Shown in pieces: positions 16,889-24,050 of a stretch of 64,000 nt of DNA. The translations under genes were made by a program, and so were the position numbers. The stretch comes from Collinsella sp. WCA1-178-WT-3 (M1) (GTDB lineage Bacteria > Actinomycetota > Coriobacteriia > Coriobacteriales > Coriobacteriaceae): contig NZ_VUME01000006.1 of assembly GCF_009696325.1 (NCBI RefSeq), positions 1 to 64,000 on the forward strand, read 5' to 3'. The stretch's first letter is position 1. Each line of letters opens with the position of its first letter. The notes under the pieces are model-generated. The model made no database searches and was not told the DNA's origin. It worked only from the letters and a program-made list of their open reading frames with translations.

Positions 16889-17593
16889 TTATCGGTTGGA
16901 GTTTCTGTTGTAGCGAGCCATCAGGTAGAGCAGCTGAATGATCGAGGTGAGCGCTGCGGCAACATAGGTAAGCGCGGCTGCCGTCAGGACCTTCTTGGCA
17001 CCGTTGACCTGCTTGGAACTCATGCCCGACCGCTCGATGTACGCCACGGCGCGGCGGCTGGCATCAATCTCGACCGGCAGCGTAACCAGCTGGAACAACA
17101 CACTAAACGAGAAGAAGATCAGCGCGAGGGTCGTGAGTCCCGCGATGTTCATAAACAGGCCCATGAGTAGCACGATGGTCCAGGTGTTCTGGGTAAAGTT
17201 GACGACCGGGACCAGGGCAGTGCGCACCTTCATCATGGCATAGCCGCTTTGGCGCTGGGCGGCGTGGCCCGCCTCGTGGCAGGCGACGGCAACGCTTGCG
17301 ACCGATCCACCCGAACGGTTGGCATCCGAGAGATACAGGTTGTTATCCTGCGGGTTGTAATGGTCGGTGAGCTCACCGGCGACGCCCTTGATACCCACGG
17401 CATTGCAACCGCTGGCGTCGAGCATGCGGCGCGCGACCGCAGCGCCCGTGTCGCCGTCCGAGCGAACCTTGGACCAGGTTTTATACGTCGAGTTGATATA
17501 GCTCTGCGCGGCAAGACCGAGCACCGTACAAACAAGGACGACCAGCAGGTACAGCGGGTCGATGCCAAAGCCATAACCATAGTAATAGGGCAT
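16889..17593 (-). CDS. Membrane zinc metallopeptidase, YugP family
   Basis: This 234-residue membrane protein has a first helix at residues 12-30, a zinc-binding HEAGHAAQ at about residue 104, and two to three further helices (about 130-165 and 195-220). The DNNLYLS and CHEAGHA pattern is that of the YugP/DUF neutral zinc peptidases. Substrates are unknown; it may act on membrane proteins. ATG 17593 has a GGAGG-type site. Upstream on the same strand lies the R1 repeat that follows rnd. Confidence 0.88.
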   Translation of the reverse strand: MPYYYGYGFGIDPLYLLVVLVCTVLGLAAQSYINSTYKTWSKVRSDGDTGAAVARRMLDASGCNAVGIKGVAGELTDHYNPQDNNLYLSDANRSGGSVASVAVACHEAGHAAQRQSGYAMMKVRTALVPVVNFTQNTWTIVLLMGLFMNIAGLTTLALIFFSFSVLFQLVTLPVEIDASRRAVAYIERSGMSSKQVNGAKKVLTAAALTYVAAALTSIIQLLYLMARYNRNSNR

Positions 17594-17677
17594 GCGAATT
17601 CCTCCGAATCGAGTTACACGTTGGAGGCATTCTACCCACTCGCCCAGCCAACGAGACAGTATCGATGTTTTGGCAAT

Positions 17678-17824
17678 GTCAGCGAAAACGGCCGAGAGCG
17701 AGCAAGGTGACGTGAAAGAGAAGCGACGCGTACTTTGGTACGCGAGCGACGATTGAACGTCAGATTGCCGCTCTCGACCGTTTGCAGCGTCGAGCTGTTA
17801 CGCGGTTTGGTAAAACCGCGTAAC
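17678..17824 (-). repeat. R1 structured repeat, copy A (after rnd)
   Basis: The element is about 147 bases of nested inverted repeats. Read on the plus strand it has an outer stem CGGCCGAGAGCG/CGCTCTCGACCG, a middle stem TGACG/CGTCA, and an inner hairpin GCGTAC-TTTG-GTACGC. Constant loops GTGAAAGAG and GAGCGACGATTGAA flank the hairpin. It then has GCAGCGTCGAGC and an end hairpin GTTACGCGGTTT/AAAACCGCGTAAC. The end hairpin begins eight bases after the rnd stop. It fills most of the 17594-17831 spacer. Copies B and C share loops but not stem sequence. Confidence 0.8.
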
Positions 17825-17831
17825 CATATAC

Positions 17832-18965
17832 CTACAGGAGCTCGATTTTGCCGTCCTTCACCGTCAATCCCATGTTGCCCGAGAGCAGATCGTCCAGGCG
17901 CGAGCCCACAAGCTCAAAGCGCCAACCTTCGCGCAGAGGGCTCTGCTCGGGATGCTCGATATAGTCGGCCAGGTCATCGCGCGAGGCAATGACCGAGGTC
18001 GCCACGCCCGAACGCTCGGCAACCAGGCGAATGAGCGCGTACATGAGATCCGTCACGCTCTCCAGCTCCGGAGAGATCTGGCGATGTCCGCGCACCATGA
18101 GCGGCAGGCGATCGTGCGGGCAGCTCGCGCCGCGCTTGATGGCCATGAGCGCGCCGTCCACATCGCGCTCCCCCAGTTGATCGGTGCCGCGGATGCTGCG
18201 GAACTCCTCAACGCGCACGGGATTGCGCTTGACGAGCGCCAGCAGCGTATCGTCGGACATGACCCACTTGCGCGGGATGTTGCGGCGCTCGGCGCGGTCC
18301 TCGCGCCAGGCGGCAAGCTCGCGCGCAATGCCCAGCTGATGGCGGCTACACGAGTTGATGCGCTTGACCTTGCGGAATGCCTCATGCCGGTCGGCGCGGT
18401 AGTGCGACTCGTCTGCCAGCGGGCGCAACTCGTCGAGCACCCAGTCCACGCGGCCAAGCTCGCGCAGGCGGCTCATCATCTCGGTATAGGCGACGATCAG
18501 ATACTTGACGTCATCGATCGCGTACTCAATCTGCTTATCGCTCAGCGGGCGGCGCGACCAATCGGTCAGCGACTCGGTCTTGGGCAGCGATACGCCGCAG
18601 AACGTCTGAACGAGCGCGCCGTAGGAAATCTGCTGGCGCTCGCCCAAAAAGGCGGCGGCGACCTGTGTGTCAAAAATCGGTCGCGGCAGCGCGCCCACGG
18701 TGTGGAGCATGACCTCCATATCCTGCGAGCAGGCGTGGAAGACCTTGACCACGCTCTCGTCGGCCATAAGCTCGGCCAGCGGCGACAGGTCGTCGATCAC
18801 CAAAGGATCGACCGCGACGCTCTCGGCAGGGGTGGCAATCTGGACCAGGCACAGGCGCGGATGAAACGTGCGCTCGCGCAAAAACTCGGTATCGACGGCA
18901 ATCGCGTCGAACTCACGAGCGCGCTGACAAAAGTCGAGTAGAGCCTGATGTGTGGAAATGTACAT
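17832..18965 (-). CDS. rnd: Ribonuclease D
   Basis: RNase D trims tRNA and other stable RNA 3' ends. The 377-residue protein carries the DEDD exonuclease domain: AIAVDTEFLRERTFHP (first acidic pair), FHACSQDMEVM, the third Asp in FDTQVAAAFLG and YAIDDVKYL. An HRDC domain follows about residue 200 and a second helical region lies near the C-terminus (LIRLVAERSGVATSVIASRDDL). The start is ATG 18965, where the domain begins. A slightly earlier start is possible as no strong ribosome site is visible. Confidence 0.93.
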   Translation of the reverse strand: MYISTHQALLDFCQRAREFDAIAVDTEFLRERTFHPRLCLVQIATPAESVAVDPLVIDDLSPLAELMADESVVKVFHACSQDMEVMLHTVGALPRPIFDTQVAAAFLGERQQISYGALVQTFCGVSLPKTESLTDWSRRPLSDKQIEYAIDDVKYLIVAYTEMMSRLRELGRVDWVLDELRPLADESHYRADRHEAFRKVKRINSCSRHQLGIARELAAWREDRAERRNIPRKWVMSDDTLLALVKRNPVRVEEFRSIRGTDQLGERDVDGALMAIKRGASCPHDRLPLMVRGHRQISPELESVTDLMYALIRLVAERSGVATSVIASRDDLADYIEHPEQSPLREGWRFELVGSRLDDLLSGNMGLTVKDGKIELL

Positions 18966-19063
18966 ATCAACCCATCGAATAAGGTTAGGCCCGAAAAACA
19001 CGGGTAGGATATCGGCATTGCCCTACAACTATACTCGGTTAGTCACAGAACGGGAACGTAAGT

Positions 19064-19981
19064 ATGCGCTGCCTTATCATCCACAACCCGGCATCGGGTC
19101 CCAGCTCCGATGAAATCTACGCATTCACGCACGCTCTTGCACAGGGCGGCGACGAGGTCGTAATGCGCTTTATCGGCGATGGCATGGAGCCCGAGGACGC
19201 GGTAGCGGACGTTCGTGAGTTCGACCGCGTAGTCGTTTCGGGCGGCGACGGCACCGTCTCCAACGTGCTCGACCAGATGCGCGGGTGCGGTGTCCCTACG
19301 CTCATCTTCCCCTCCGGCACGGCCTGCCTGTTCTTTAACAACATCGGTAATGCCCCCGAGGCGGCGGCGCTTGCCAAGGCTTGCCGCGCCGGCCGCACGG
19401 TGAAGGTGGACATGGGTGAGCTCTTTTGGATCGACGAGAACGGTAACGAGAAGCGCCACGGCTTTATCATCATCGCCGGCTCGGGCTTCGACGCCGAGAT
19501 CATGATGAAGGCCGCTCCCACCAAAAACGACATTGGCGAGATCGCCTACTTCCTCTCCGCGCTCGCCACGCCCAACCCCACGGTGGCGCACTTTACCATT
19601 GAACACGACGGCATGGTCGAGGAGCTCGACGGCATCTGCTGCATGGCGGGCAATACCTCAGTCATCCAAAACGACATCAACCTGTTCCCCAACTGCCGCA
19701 TGAACGACGGCATGGTCGACATCGCAGTCATCGAGCCCGTAAAAACCGTGCAACTGCTCCCAACCGTGATCACCGCCGCGCTCGACCCCGCCGGCAAGGT
19801 GCTCGGCCGCCCGCAGTTTAAGATTATCCAGACCAAGGAAGCCAAGATTACCTGCACGCCGTCGCTGGGTATGCAGTTCGATGGCGAGATCATCTCCAGC
19901 AACTCCGGTGTCTTTGGCGCCCGCGCGCTTCCGCAATGCCTCGACCTCATCGTCGACGAATTCTCACCACTCGGAAAATAG
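19064..19981 (+). CDS. Diacylglycerol kinase-family lipid kinase (YegS/DgkB-like)
   Basis: This 305-residue protein has the catalytic DAGK motif VVVSGGDGTVSNVLD at about residues 47-61 and LIFPSGTACLFFNN, where the usual GTxNDFA is altered to GTACLFF. A C-terminal beta-sandwich ends in MQFDGEI, typical of YegS/DgkB kinases that phosphorylate diacylglycerol or related lipids at the inner membrane face. Start ATG 19064 is just after a GGGAACG site. A tiny membrane ORF follows nine bases later, suggesting an operon. Confidence 0.9.
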   Translation: MRCLIIHNPASGPSSDEIYAFTHALAQGGDEVVMRFIGDGMEPEDAVADVREFDRVVVSGGDGTVSNVLDQMRGCGVPTLIFPSGTACLFFNNIGNAPEAAALAKACRAGRTVKVDMGELFWIDENGNEKRHGFIIIAGSGFDAEIMMKAAPTKNDIGEIAYFLSALATPNPTVAHFTIEHDGMVEELDGICCMAGNTSVIQNDINLFPNCRMNDGMVDIAVIEPVKTVQLLPTVITAALDPAGKVLGRPQFKIIQTKEAKITCTPSLGMQFDGEIISSNSGVFGARALPQCLDLIVDEFSPLGK

Positions 19982-19990
19982 GAGAACCCC

Positions 19991-20083
19991 GTGAACGACA
20001 ACCCTATCCGTGGCTTTATCGTCATCGTTCTGGCCCTGCTCGTGGGCTACGCCATCAACGTGATTCACCGCCGAAAGAAGTAA
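19991..20083 (+). CDS. Tiny single-pass membrane protein (30 aa)
   Basis: A GTG at 19991, seven bases after an AGGAGA site, opens a 30-residue peptide. It is NDNPIRG, then the hydrophobic stretch FIVIVLALLVGYAINVI, then the basic end HRRKK. That is one membrane helix with a positive inside tail. It begins nine bases after the lipid-kinase stop, so it is probably co-transcribed. No known family is recognised. A role as a small partner of the kinase is a guess. Confidence 0.55.
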   Translation: MNDNPIRGFIVIVLALLVGYAINVIHRRKK

Positions 20084-20139
20084 ATCCACATTGGTATGAT
20101 ATTCATCCAATCACCGAGGAGAAGTCCAAGGGCAACAAC

Positions 20140-20214
20140 ATGGCCGCCATGGGTGTTGGCGCCATCATCGTCGGTGTCTGTGGCTTCGTGATCTATCGTC
20201 GCAAGAAGGCCTAA
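20140..20214 (+). CDS. Tiny single-pass membrane protein (24 aa)
   Basis: ATG 20140, after an AAGGG ribosome site, encodes a 24-residue peptide. It has the helix GVGAIIVGVCGFVIY followed by RRKKA. The layout (hydrophobic helix, basic tail) mirrors the 30-residue peptide 56 bases upstream, though the sequences differ. It could also be the relic of a longer membrane protein. No function can be assigned. Confidence 0.45.
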   Translation: MAAMGVGAIIVGVCGFVIYRRKKA

Positions 20215-20337
20215 GAACCCCACACCTTAAGGCGCGGGCGGGATGGCCAAGGTCGCCCCCCGCTCAGCCCGCCCCTTCGACCGGCGGGAAACGTCGCTGA
20301 AATCTTTCAAAAAAGATTCCCCGCAAACACTTTGCTG

Positions 20338-20346
20338 TGCTATAGT
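20338..20346 (+). promoter_or_regulatory. Extended -10 promoter of the Trp leader
   Basis: TGCTATAGT is an extended -10 element (TGn plus TATAGT at 20341-20346). It lies 58 bases upstream of the leader-peptide start. The -35 (TTCCCC near 20317) is poor, as is common with extended -10 promoters. The 20215-20337 stretch shows no gene. Confidence 0.5.
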
Positions 20347-20404
20347 GCAACGCAACAGAAACAAGGTGCGACCGCGCCATGGCATCACGAAAGGAGCCAC
20401 CAAG

Positions 20405-20473
20405 ATGAAGAACGCGATGAAGTCCCTCAACAACTGGTGGTGGCGTGATGCGAATACGATCGGTCGACAGTGA
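20405..20473 (+). CDS. Tryptophan leader peptide (22 aa, NNWWWR)
   Basis: A 22-codon ORF starts at ATG 20405, eight bases after AAAGGAG. It reads MKNAMKSLNNWWWRDANT then IGRQ and stops at 20473. Three tandem TGG codons (20435-20443) in so short a peptide are the hallmark of trp-type transcription attenuation. When charged tRNA-Trp is scarce the ribosome should stall on them and free the downstream RNA. What follows is a terminator and then a TrpP-like transporter gene, not trpE. It is the sensor; the peptide itself probably has no function. Confidence 0.88.
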   Translation: MKNAMKSLNNWWWRDANTIGRQ

Positions 20474-20541
20474 GTCCCTCACGCCTGTTTTTGCGCTCTA
20501 GGTGATTGGAAGGCCTCCGGTTTCGACCGGGGGCCTTTTTC
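20459..20541 (+). terminator. Trp attenuator: terminator with antiterminator
   Basis: The terminator stem AAGGCCtCCGGT-ttcg-ACCGGgGGCCTT (20510-20538) ends in a run of T. CGGTCGA at 20461-20467, inside the leader ORF past the Trp codons, is complementary to TCGACCG at 20523-20529 in the terminator loop and 3' arm, so pairing would block the terminator. A small GTGAG/CTCAC hairpin lies at 20470-20482. A ribosome stalled on Trp codons leaves 20461-20467 free; one reaching the stop covers it. This is the classic attenuation logic. Confidence 0.78.
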
Positions 20542-20618
20542 TATCTCGAGCCCGATCGCATTCGCATCACGCGCCTCCGCTTTTCCCTTACACTCCCCTT
20601 TCTGAAAGGATTTTCAAC

Positions 20619-21188
20619 ATGTCTCAGAACACCACCGCCCAGCCCCGCACCGTCCAGACCACTGACCGCGGCAAACTCGACCTCAAGGCACTCACTCTCT
20701 ATGCCATCCTCCTCGCCGCCGGTTTCGTCCTCAACATGACCGTCTCCAAGTTCTTTAGCGGCCTCACCGGAGGCTTCCTCTCGCCCGAGTTCATCATCGC
20801 GGCTTTCTGCCTCGAGATTCTCATCGTCAAGCCCAACATCGGCCAATCCTCGATTATCGGCCTCCTCGCCGGCGTGGTAATCCAAATCACCGCCTCCGTC
20901 AAGGGCCCCGACCTGATCGCCGAGCCCGTCGCCGCCATGGTCATGGCTCTGCTCGTCTCCGTGCTCGCCGACTCCAAGGTCAAGGGCCTGCTCCCGCTCG
21001 TCAGCACCTTTGTTGTCACCTTCATCTCCGGCATGATCTACGCGGCGATCTTCTCCTTTGGCGTCATGAACAACCCGGCTTTCATGGGCGTCATGGCTCC
21101 TGTCGTCGTCGCCACCGGTGTTGCCAACGCCATCATCGTGACCGCCCTCTACATCCCCATTAAGAAGGCCCTCAAGCTTAACGACTAA
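20619..21188 (+). CDS. trpP: ECF transporter S component, TrpP-like (tryptophan)
   Basis: This 189-residue integral membrane protein has about five to six helices after a polar 25-residue N-terminus. LTLYAILLAAGFVLNM, SPEFIIAAFCLEILI, GLLAGVVIQITASVKGPDLI and the following EPVAAMVMALL resemble Bacillus TrpP (YhaG) in order and spacing. S components bind substrate and dock on EcfA/EcfT, encoded next. The tryptophan assignment rests on both this likeness and the Trp leader peptide upstream. ATG 20619 follows GAAAGGA. Induced when tryptophan runs low, by the attenuator. Confidence 0.82.
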   Translation: MSQNTTAQPRTVQTTDRGKLDLKALTLYAILLAAGFVLNMTVSKFFSGLTGGFLSPEFIIAAFCLEILIVKPNIGQSSIIGLLAGVVIQITASVKGPDLIAEPVAAMVMALLVSVLADSKVKGLLPLVSTFVVTFISGMIYAAIFSFGVMNNPAFMGVMAPVVVATGVANAIIVTALYIPIKKALKLND

Positions 21189-21197
21189 GTAGCCGAC

Positions 21198-21284
21198 AAG
21201 CCACACGCAGGCACCGCCGTCTTCAACGCCATCCTGGTCCAGGCCCTCAGCATTCCGCTCAAGAAGGTCTTCGCCAAGCAGTAA
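21198..21284 (+). pseudogene. 3' remnant of a second TrpP-like S component
   Basis: Directly after the trpP stop, 29 codons without a start read GTAVFNAILVQALSIPLKKV then FAKQ and stop. This aligns with the true trpP C-terminus ATGVANAIIVTALYIPIKKA. It looks like the tail of a tandem duplicate whose body has been deleted. Confidence 0.7.
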
Positions 21285-21305
21285 TACTTGCTACCATGTA
21301 GACCG

Positions 21306-21324
21306 CCGGTCGTTTTGCGACCGG
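21306..21324 (+). terminator. Hairpin between trpP and ecfA
   Basis: CCGGTCG-ttttg-CGACCGG is followed by TGCTCTTTTA. It could partly terminate after trpP, so that the S component is made in excess over the shared ATPase and T components, or it could be the terminator of the lost duplicate. Confidence 0.55.
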
Positions 21325-21350
21325 TGCTCTTTTACGATAGAAAGGCCCCC

Positions 21351-23117
21351 ATGAGCTCCAGCAATACCATCATCAAGCTCGATGACGTCTCATTTGCCTA
21401 TGGCCACGAGGCGCAGAATGCCCTCGATCACGTCTCACTCACTATCGAAAAGGGTGAGTTTGTGGGCGTCATCGGTCCCTCAGGCGCCGGCAAATCGACG
21501 CTTGCCGCCGTTATGAGCGGAGCCATCCCCCACCATTACACCGGCCAGCTCTTTGGAACCACGCTCGTCGATGACCGCGACACCTGCGAGATCACCCTCA
21601 CGGATATCTCGCGCGTGGTGGGAAGCGTGCTGCAGGACATCGATGCCCAGATGGTTGCGCCCATCGTTGAAGACGAGATGCTCTTTGGCCTCGAGAACTT
21701 TGGCATACCGCACGATCAAATCGAGGAGCGCATCAGCCAGACGCTGACGACCGTCGGCATTAGCGACCTGCGCCACCGCGAGATTGCCACGCTTTCGGGC
21801 GGGCAGAAGCAGAAAGTCGCAATCGCCGCGATCATCGCCATGGCGCCCAACGTGCTCGTGCTCGACGAGCCCACGGCAGCGCTCGACCCGGCAAGCTCCA
21901 CGCTCGTTTTTGACACGCTGCGCCAGATCAACCGCGAACACGGCATCACCGTGGTTGTTATCGAGCAGAAGGTCGCGCTGTTGTCGAAATACTGCAGCCG
22001 CGTCCTCGTCATGGCAGACGGCAAGCTCGCGTTTGACGGCGAACCCCACCAGGTCTTTGCCCACGCAAGCGAGCTGCGCCAGATGGGCGTCGACAGTCCC
22101 CGCGTCGCGCGCATCGCGAACAGCCTGGCAGAAGTGGGTCTGTTGCCGAGCGATCAGGCGCCCTGCCTCAATGTTTCCGAAGCGCACCAGCTTATCTCGT
22201 CCTTACTTGCGGATGCAACGAGCAAAGACGCGCCCGCCGATGTGCCCGAGACCTCTCCCCATATCCCGGCGGTCCCCCGCGGCGTCAATCAGGAGCCAGT
22301 AGTCGAACTCACCGATGTGACCTTTGCCTACCCCCATGGCGGTGCCTCGGTCAGCAACCTCAACATGTGCGTCTATCCCGGCGAGCTCGTAGGCATCATC
22401 GGCCAGAACGGTGCTGGCAAGACCACGCTCACCAAGCTGTTGAACGGCCTTCTGCATCCAGCGTCGGGAACCGTGCGTATGGCGGGGATGAACACCGCCG
22501 ACGTCCCCACCAGCGCGATCGCTGCAAAATGCGCGACGCTGTTCCAGAACCCCGACCGCCAGCTCTGCCGCGACACCGTACTCGACGAGGTTGCCTTTGG
22601 TCTTGAACTGCACGGTGTCGGCACCGACGAGGCCCGCCAGCGTGCACGGGTGGCGGCGGAGCGCTTTGGGCTCCCCTTGGACGAATCGCCGTTCTCGCTT
22701 TCGCGCGGACAGCGACAGATGGTCGCCCTAGCGTCCGTGGTTGTGCTCGACCCACAGGTGGTTCTGCTCGATGAGCCCACGAGCGGCCTCGATTACCGCG
22801 AGTGCATGACCGTGATGGAGACGGTGAGCGAGATGGCCGAGCGCGGCTGCGCCGTGATCATGGTGTGCCACGACATGGAGGTCGTCTCGGACTTTGCCCA
22901 GCGCCTGGTAGTCATGGCAGACGGACGCATCCTCGAGCGCGGCGACGCGAACCGGATCTTCGACGACGATGCCCTCATGCGCGCCGCCTACGTGGAGCCA
23001 CCGCAGGTTGTGGCCCTGTCCAAAGAACTCGCGCGCGACGTTTCGCCCCGATTCGCCGGAATCAGTCAGGTCTCCGATCTGGTCGACCTGGTAAAGGAGA
23101 TGCTCAAGCATGACTAA
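21351..23117 (+). CDS. ecfA: ECF transporter double ATPase (EcfA-EcfA' fusion)
   Basis: The protein (588 residues) has two complete ABC ATPase domains in one chain. Domain 1: Walker A GPSGAGKST (about residue 43), signature LSGGQKQKVA, Walker B VLVLDEP. A linker of about 60 residues follows. Domain 2: Walker A GQNGAGKTT (about 350), signature LSRGQRQMVA with an R for the second G, Walker B VVLLDEP. Most ECF systems have two separate ATPase genes, so this is the fused type. ATG 21351 follows AAAGG. It overlaps ecfT by eight bases. It energises uptake through the TrpP-like S component. Confidence 0.93.
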   Translation: MSSSNTIIKLDDVSFAYGHEAQNALDHVSLTIEKGEFVGVIGPSGAGKSTLAAVMSGAIPHHYTGQLFGTTLVDDRDTCEITLTDISRVVGSVLQDIDAQMVAPIVEDEMLFGLENFGIPHDQIEERISQTLTTVGISDLRHREIATLSGGQKQKVAIAAIIAMAPNVLVLDEPTAALDPASSTLVFDTLRQINREHGITVVVIEQKVALLSKYCSRVLVMADGKLAFDGEPHQVFAHASELRQMGVDSPRVARIANSLAEVGLLPSDQAPCLNVSEAHQLISSLLADATSKDAPADVPETSPHIPAVPRGVNQEPVVELTDVTFAYPHGGASVSNLNMCVYPGELVGIIGQNGAGKTTLTKLLNGLLHPASGTVRMAGMNTADVPTSAIAAKCATLFQNPDRQLCRDTVLDEVAFGLELHGVGTDEARQRARVAAERFGLPLDESPFSLSRGQRQMVALASVVVLDPQVVLLDEPTSGLDYRECMTVMETVSEMAERGCAVIMVCHDMEVVSDFAQRLVVMADGRILERGDANRIFDDDALMRAAYVEPPQVVALSKELARDVSPRFAGISQVSDLVDLVKEMLKHD

Positions 23118-23856
23118 CGTGATCGACTACGTGCCCGGAGACTCACTGCTGCACCGGCTGAACCCCGTGACCAAGCTAGCCCTGGCCGCGGCTATTATCT
23201 TGGCGACCTTCCTCGGCGACACTTATGTGCTCCTGATCGCCCTGCTTGTGCTGACTTTTATCTTGGGCATCTACGCCAAATCGACCGCAGGCCTCGTCTC
23301 GCTCGTCAAGCTCATGGTGCCGCTCTCACTAATCATGCTGGTCCTACAGACCGCCTTTATCCGCACCGGAGCCCCCATCTTTGCCTGGATTACCACAGAT
23401 GGTCTTATCACCGGCACCAAGGCGGCGCTTCGCCTGCTCGGCGTGGCGCTGCCACTCATCCTCATGCTCACCATCACGCAGCTCGGCGATCTCGCTAACG
23501 CTTGCGTGGAGGTGCTGCACGTGCCGTACCGCTATGCGTTCACATTTACCACGGCACTGCGCTTTGTACCGGTCTTTAGCCAGGAGATGAACGCCATCAT
23601 GGAGGCGCAGACCGCGCGCGGCGTTGAGTACGACACCAAGAACCCCCTCAAGAAGATCCAGCTCATGCTACCGCTCTGCGTGCCGCTGCTGGTGAGCTCC
23701 GTGGGCAAGACCGATGCCACTGCCCTGGCGGCCGAGCAACGTGGCTTTTATCTGCGTACGCGCGCGAGCTCGTACAAGCGCTATCCCATTAAGGGCATGG
23801 ACATTGCCATACTTATTGCCAGCATTACCCTCATCGTCCTCGGATTCTTGTTCTAA
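23110..23856 (+). CDS. ecfT: ECF transporter T component
   Basis: EcfT (248 residues) couples the ATPases to the S component. It has membrane helices at about 22-40, 42-60, 70-90, 105-125 and 228-246. Two coupling helices carry the conserved Ala-Arg-Gly type motifs: EAQTARGVEYDTKNPLKK (about 155-172) and ALAAEQRGFYLRTRA (about 200-214). The start overlaps the end of the ATPase gene, so translation is coupled. It closes the trpP-ecfA-ecfT unit, which makes this look like a dedicated (group I) ECF system. Confidence 0.93.
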   Translation: MTNVIDYVPGDSLLHRLNPVTKLALAAAIILATFLGDTYVLLIALLVLTFILGIYAKSTAGLVSLVKLMVPLSLIMLVLQTAFIRTGAPIFAWITTDGLITGTKAALRLLGVALPLILMLTITQLGDLANACVEVLHVPYRYAFTFTTALRFVPVFSQEMNAIMEAQTARGVEYDTKNPLKKIQLMLPLCVPLLVSSVGKTDATALAAEQRGFYLRTRASSYKRYPIKGMDIAILIASITLIVLGFLF

Positions 23857-24044
23857 CCTGCCAAAAAGGGACAGGTTTATTTTGGTCGGTTTTATATGGG
23901 CAAATGTCAGTCTCGTCCTTTAAGCTCCAGCACCAAGCAGCAACCGACAAATGCAAAAGGCCTCGGCTCGCACAAACGAGCCGAGGCCTTTACTGTTTTC
24001 CCAGATAAAACCTACCAAAATAAACCTGTCCCTTTTTGGCAGGT
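23856..24044. repeat. R3 REP-like palindrome enclosing a terminator
   Basis: Arms of about 45 bases (23856-23900 and 24000-24044) pair with two small mismatched patches; each contains GGGACAGGTTTATTTTGG. The 99-base interior holds a strong bidirectional terminator, AAAGGCCTCGGCTCG-cacaaa-CGAGCCGAGGCCTTT (23956-23991). The left arm begins at the last base of ecfT and the right arm ends six bases before the racemase stop. Confidence 0.8.
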
Positions 24045-24050
24045 CGAGAG

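Noticed and set aside
20096-20215. LPxTG surface-anchor reading of the 24-residue peptide
   Set aside because: The helix and RRKK tail resemble a sortase signal, but no LPxTG lies upstream in frame.
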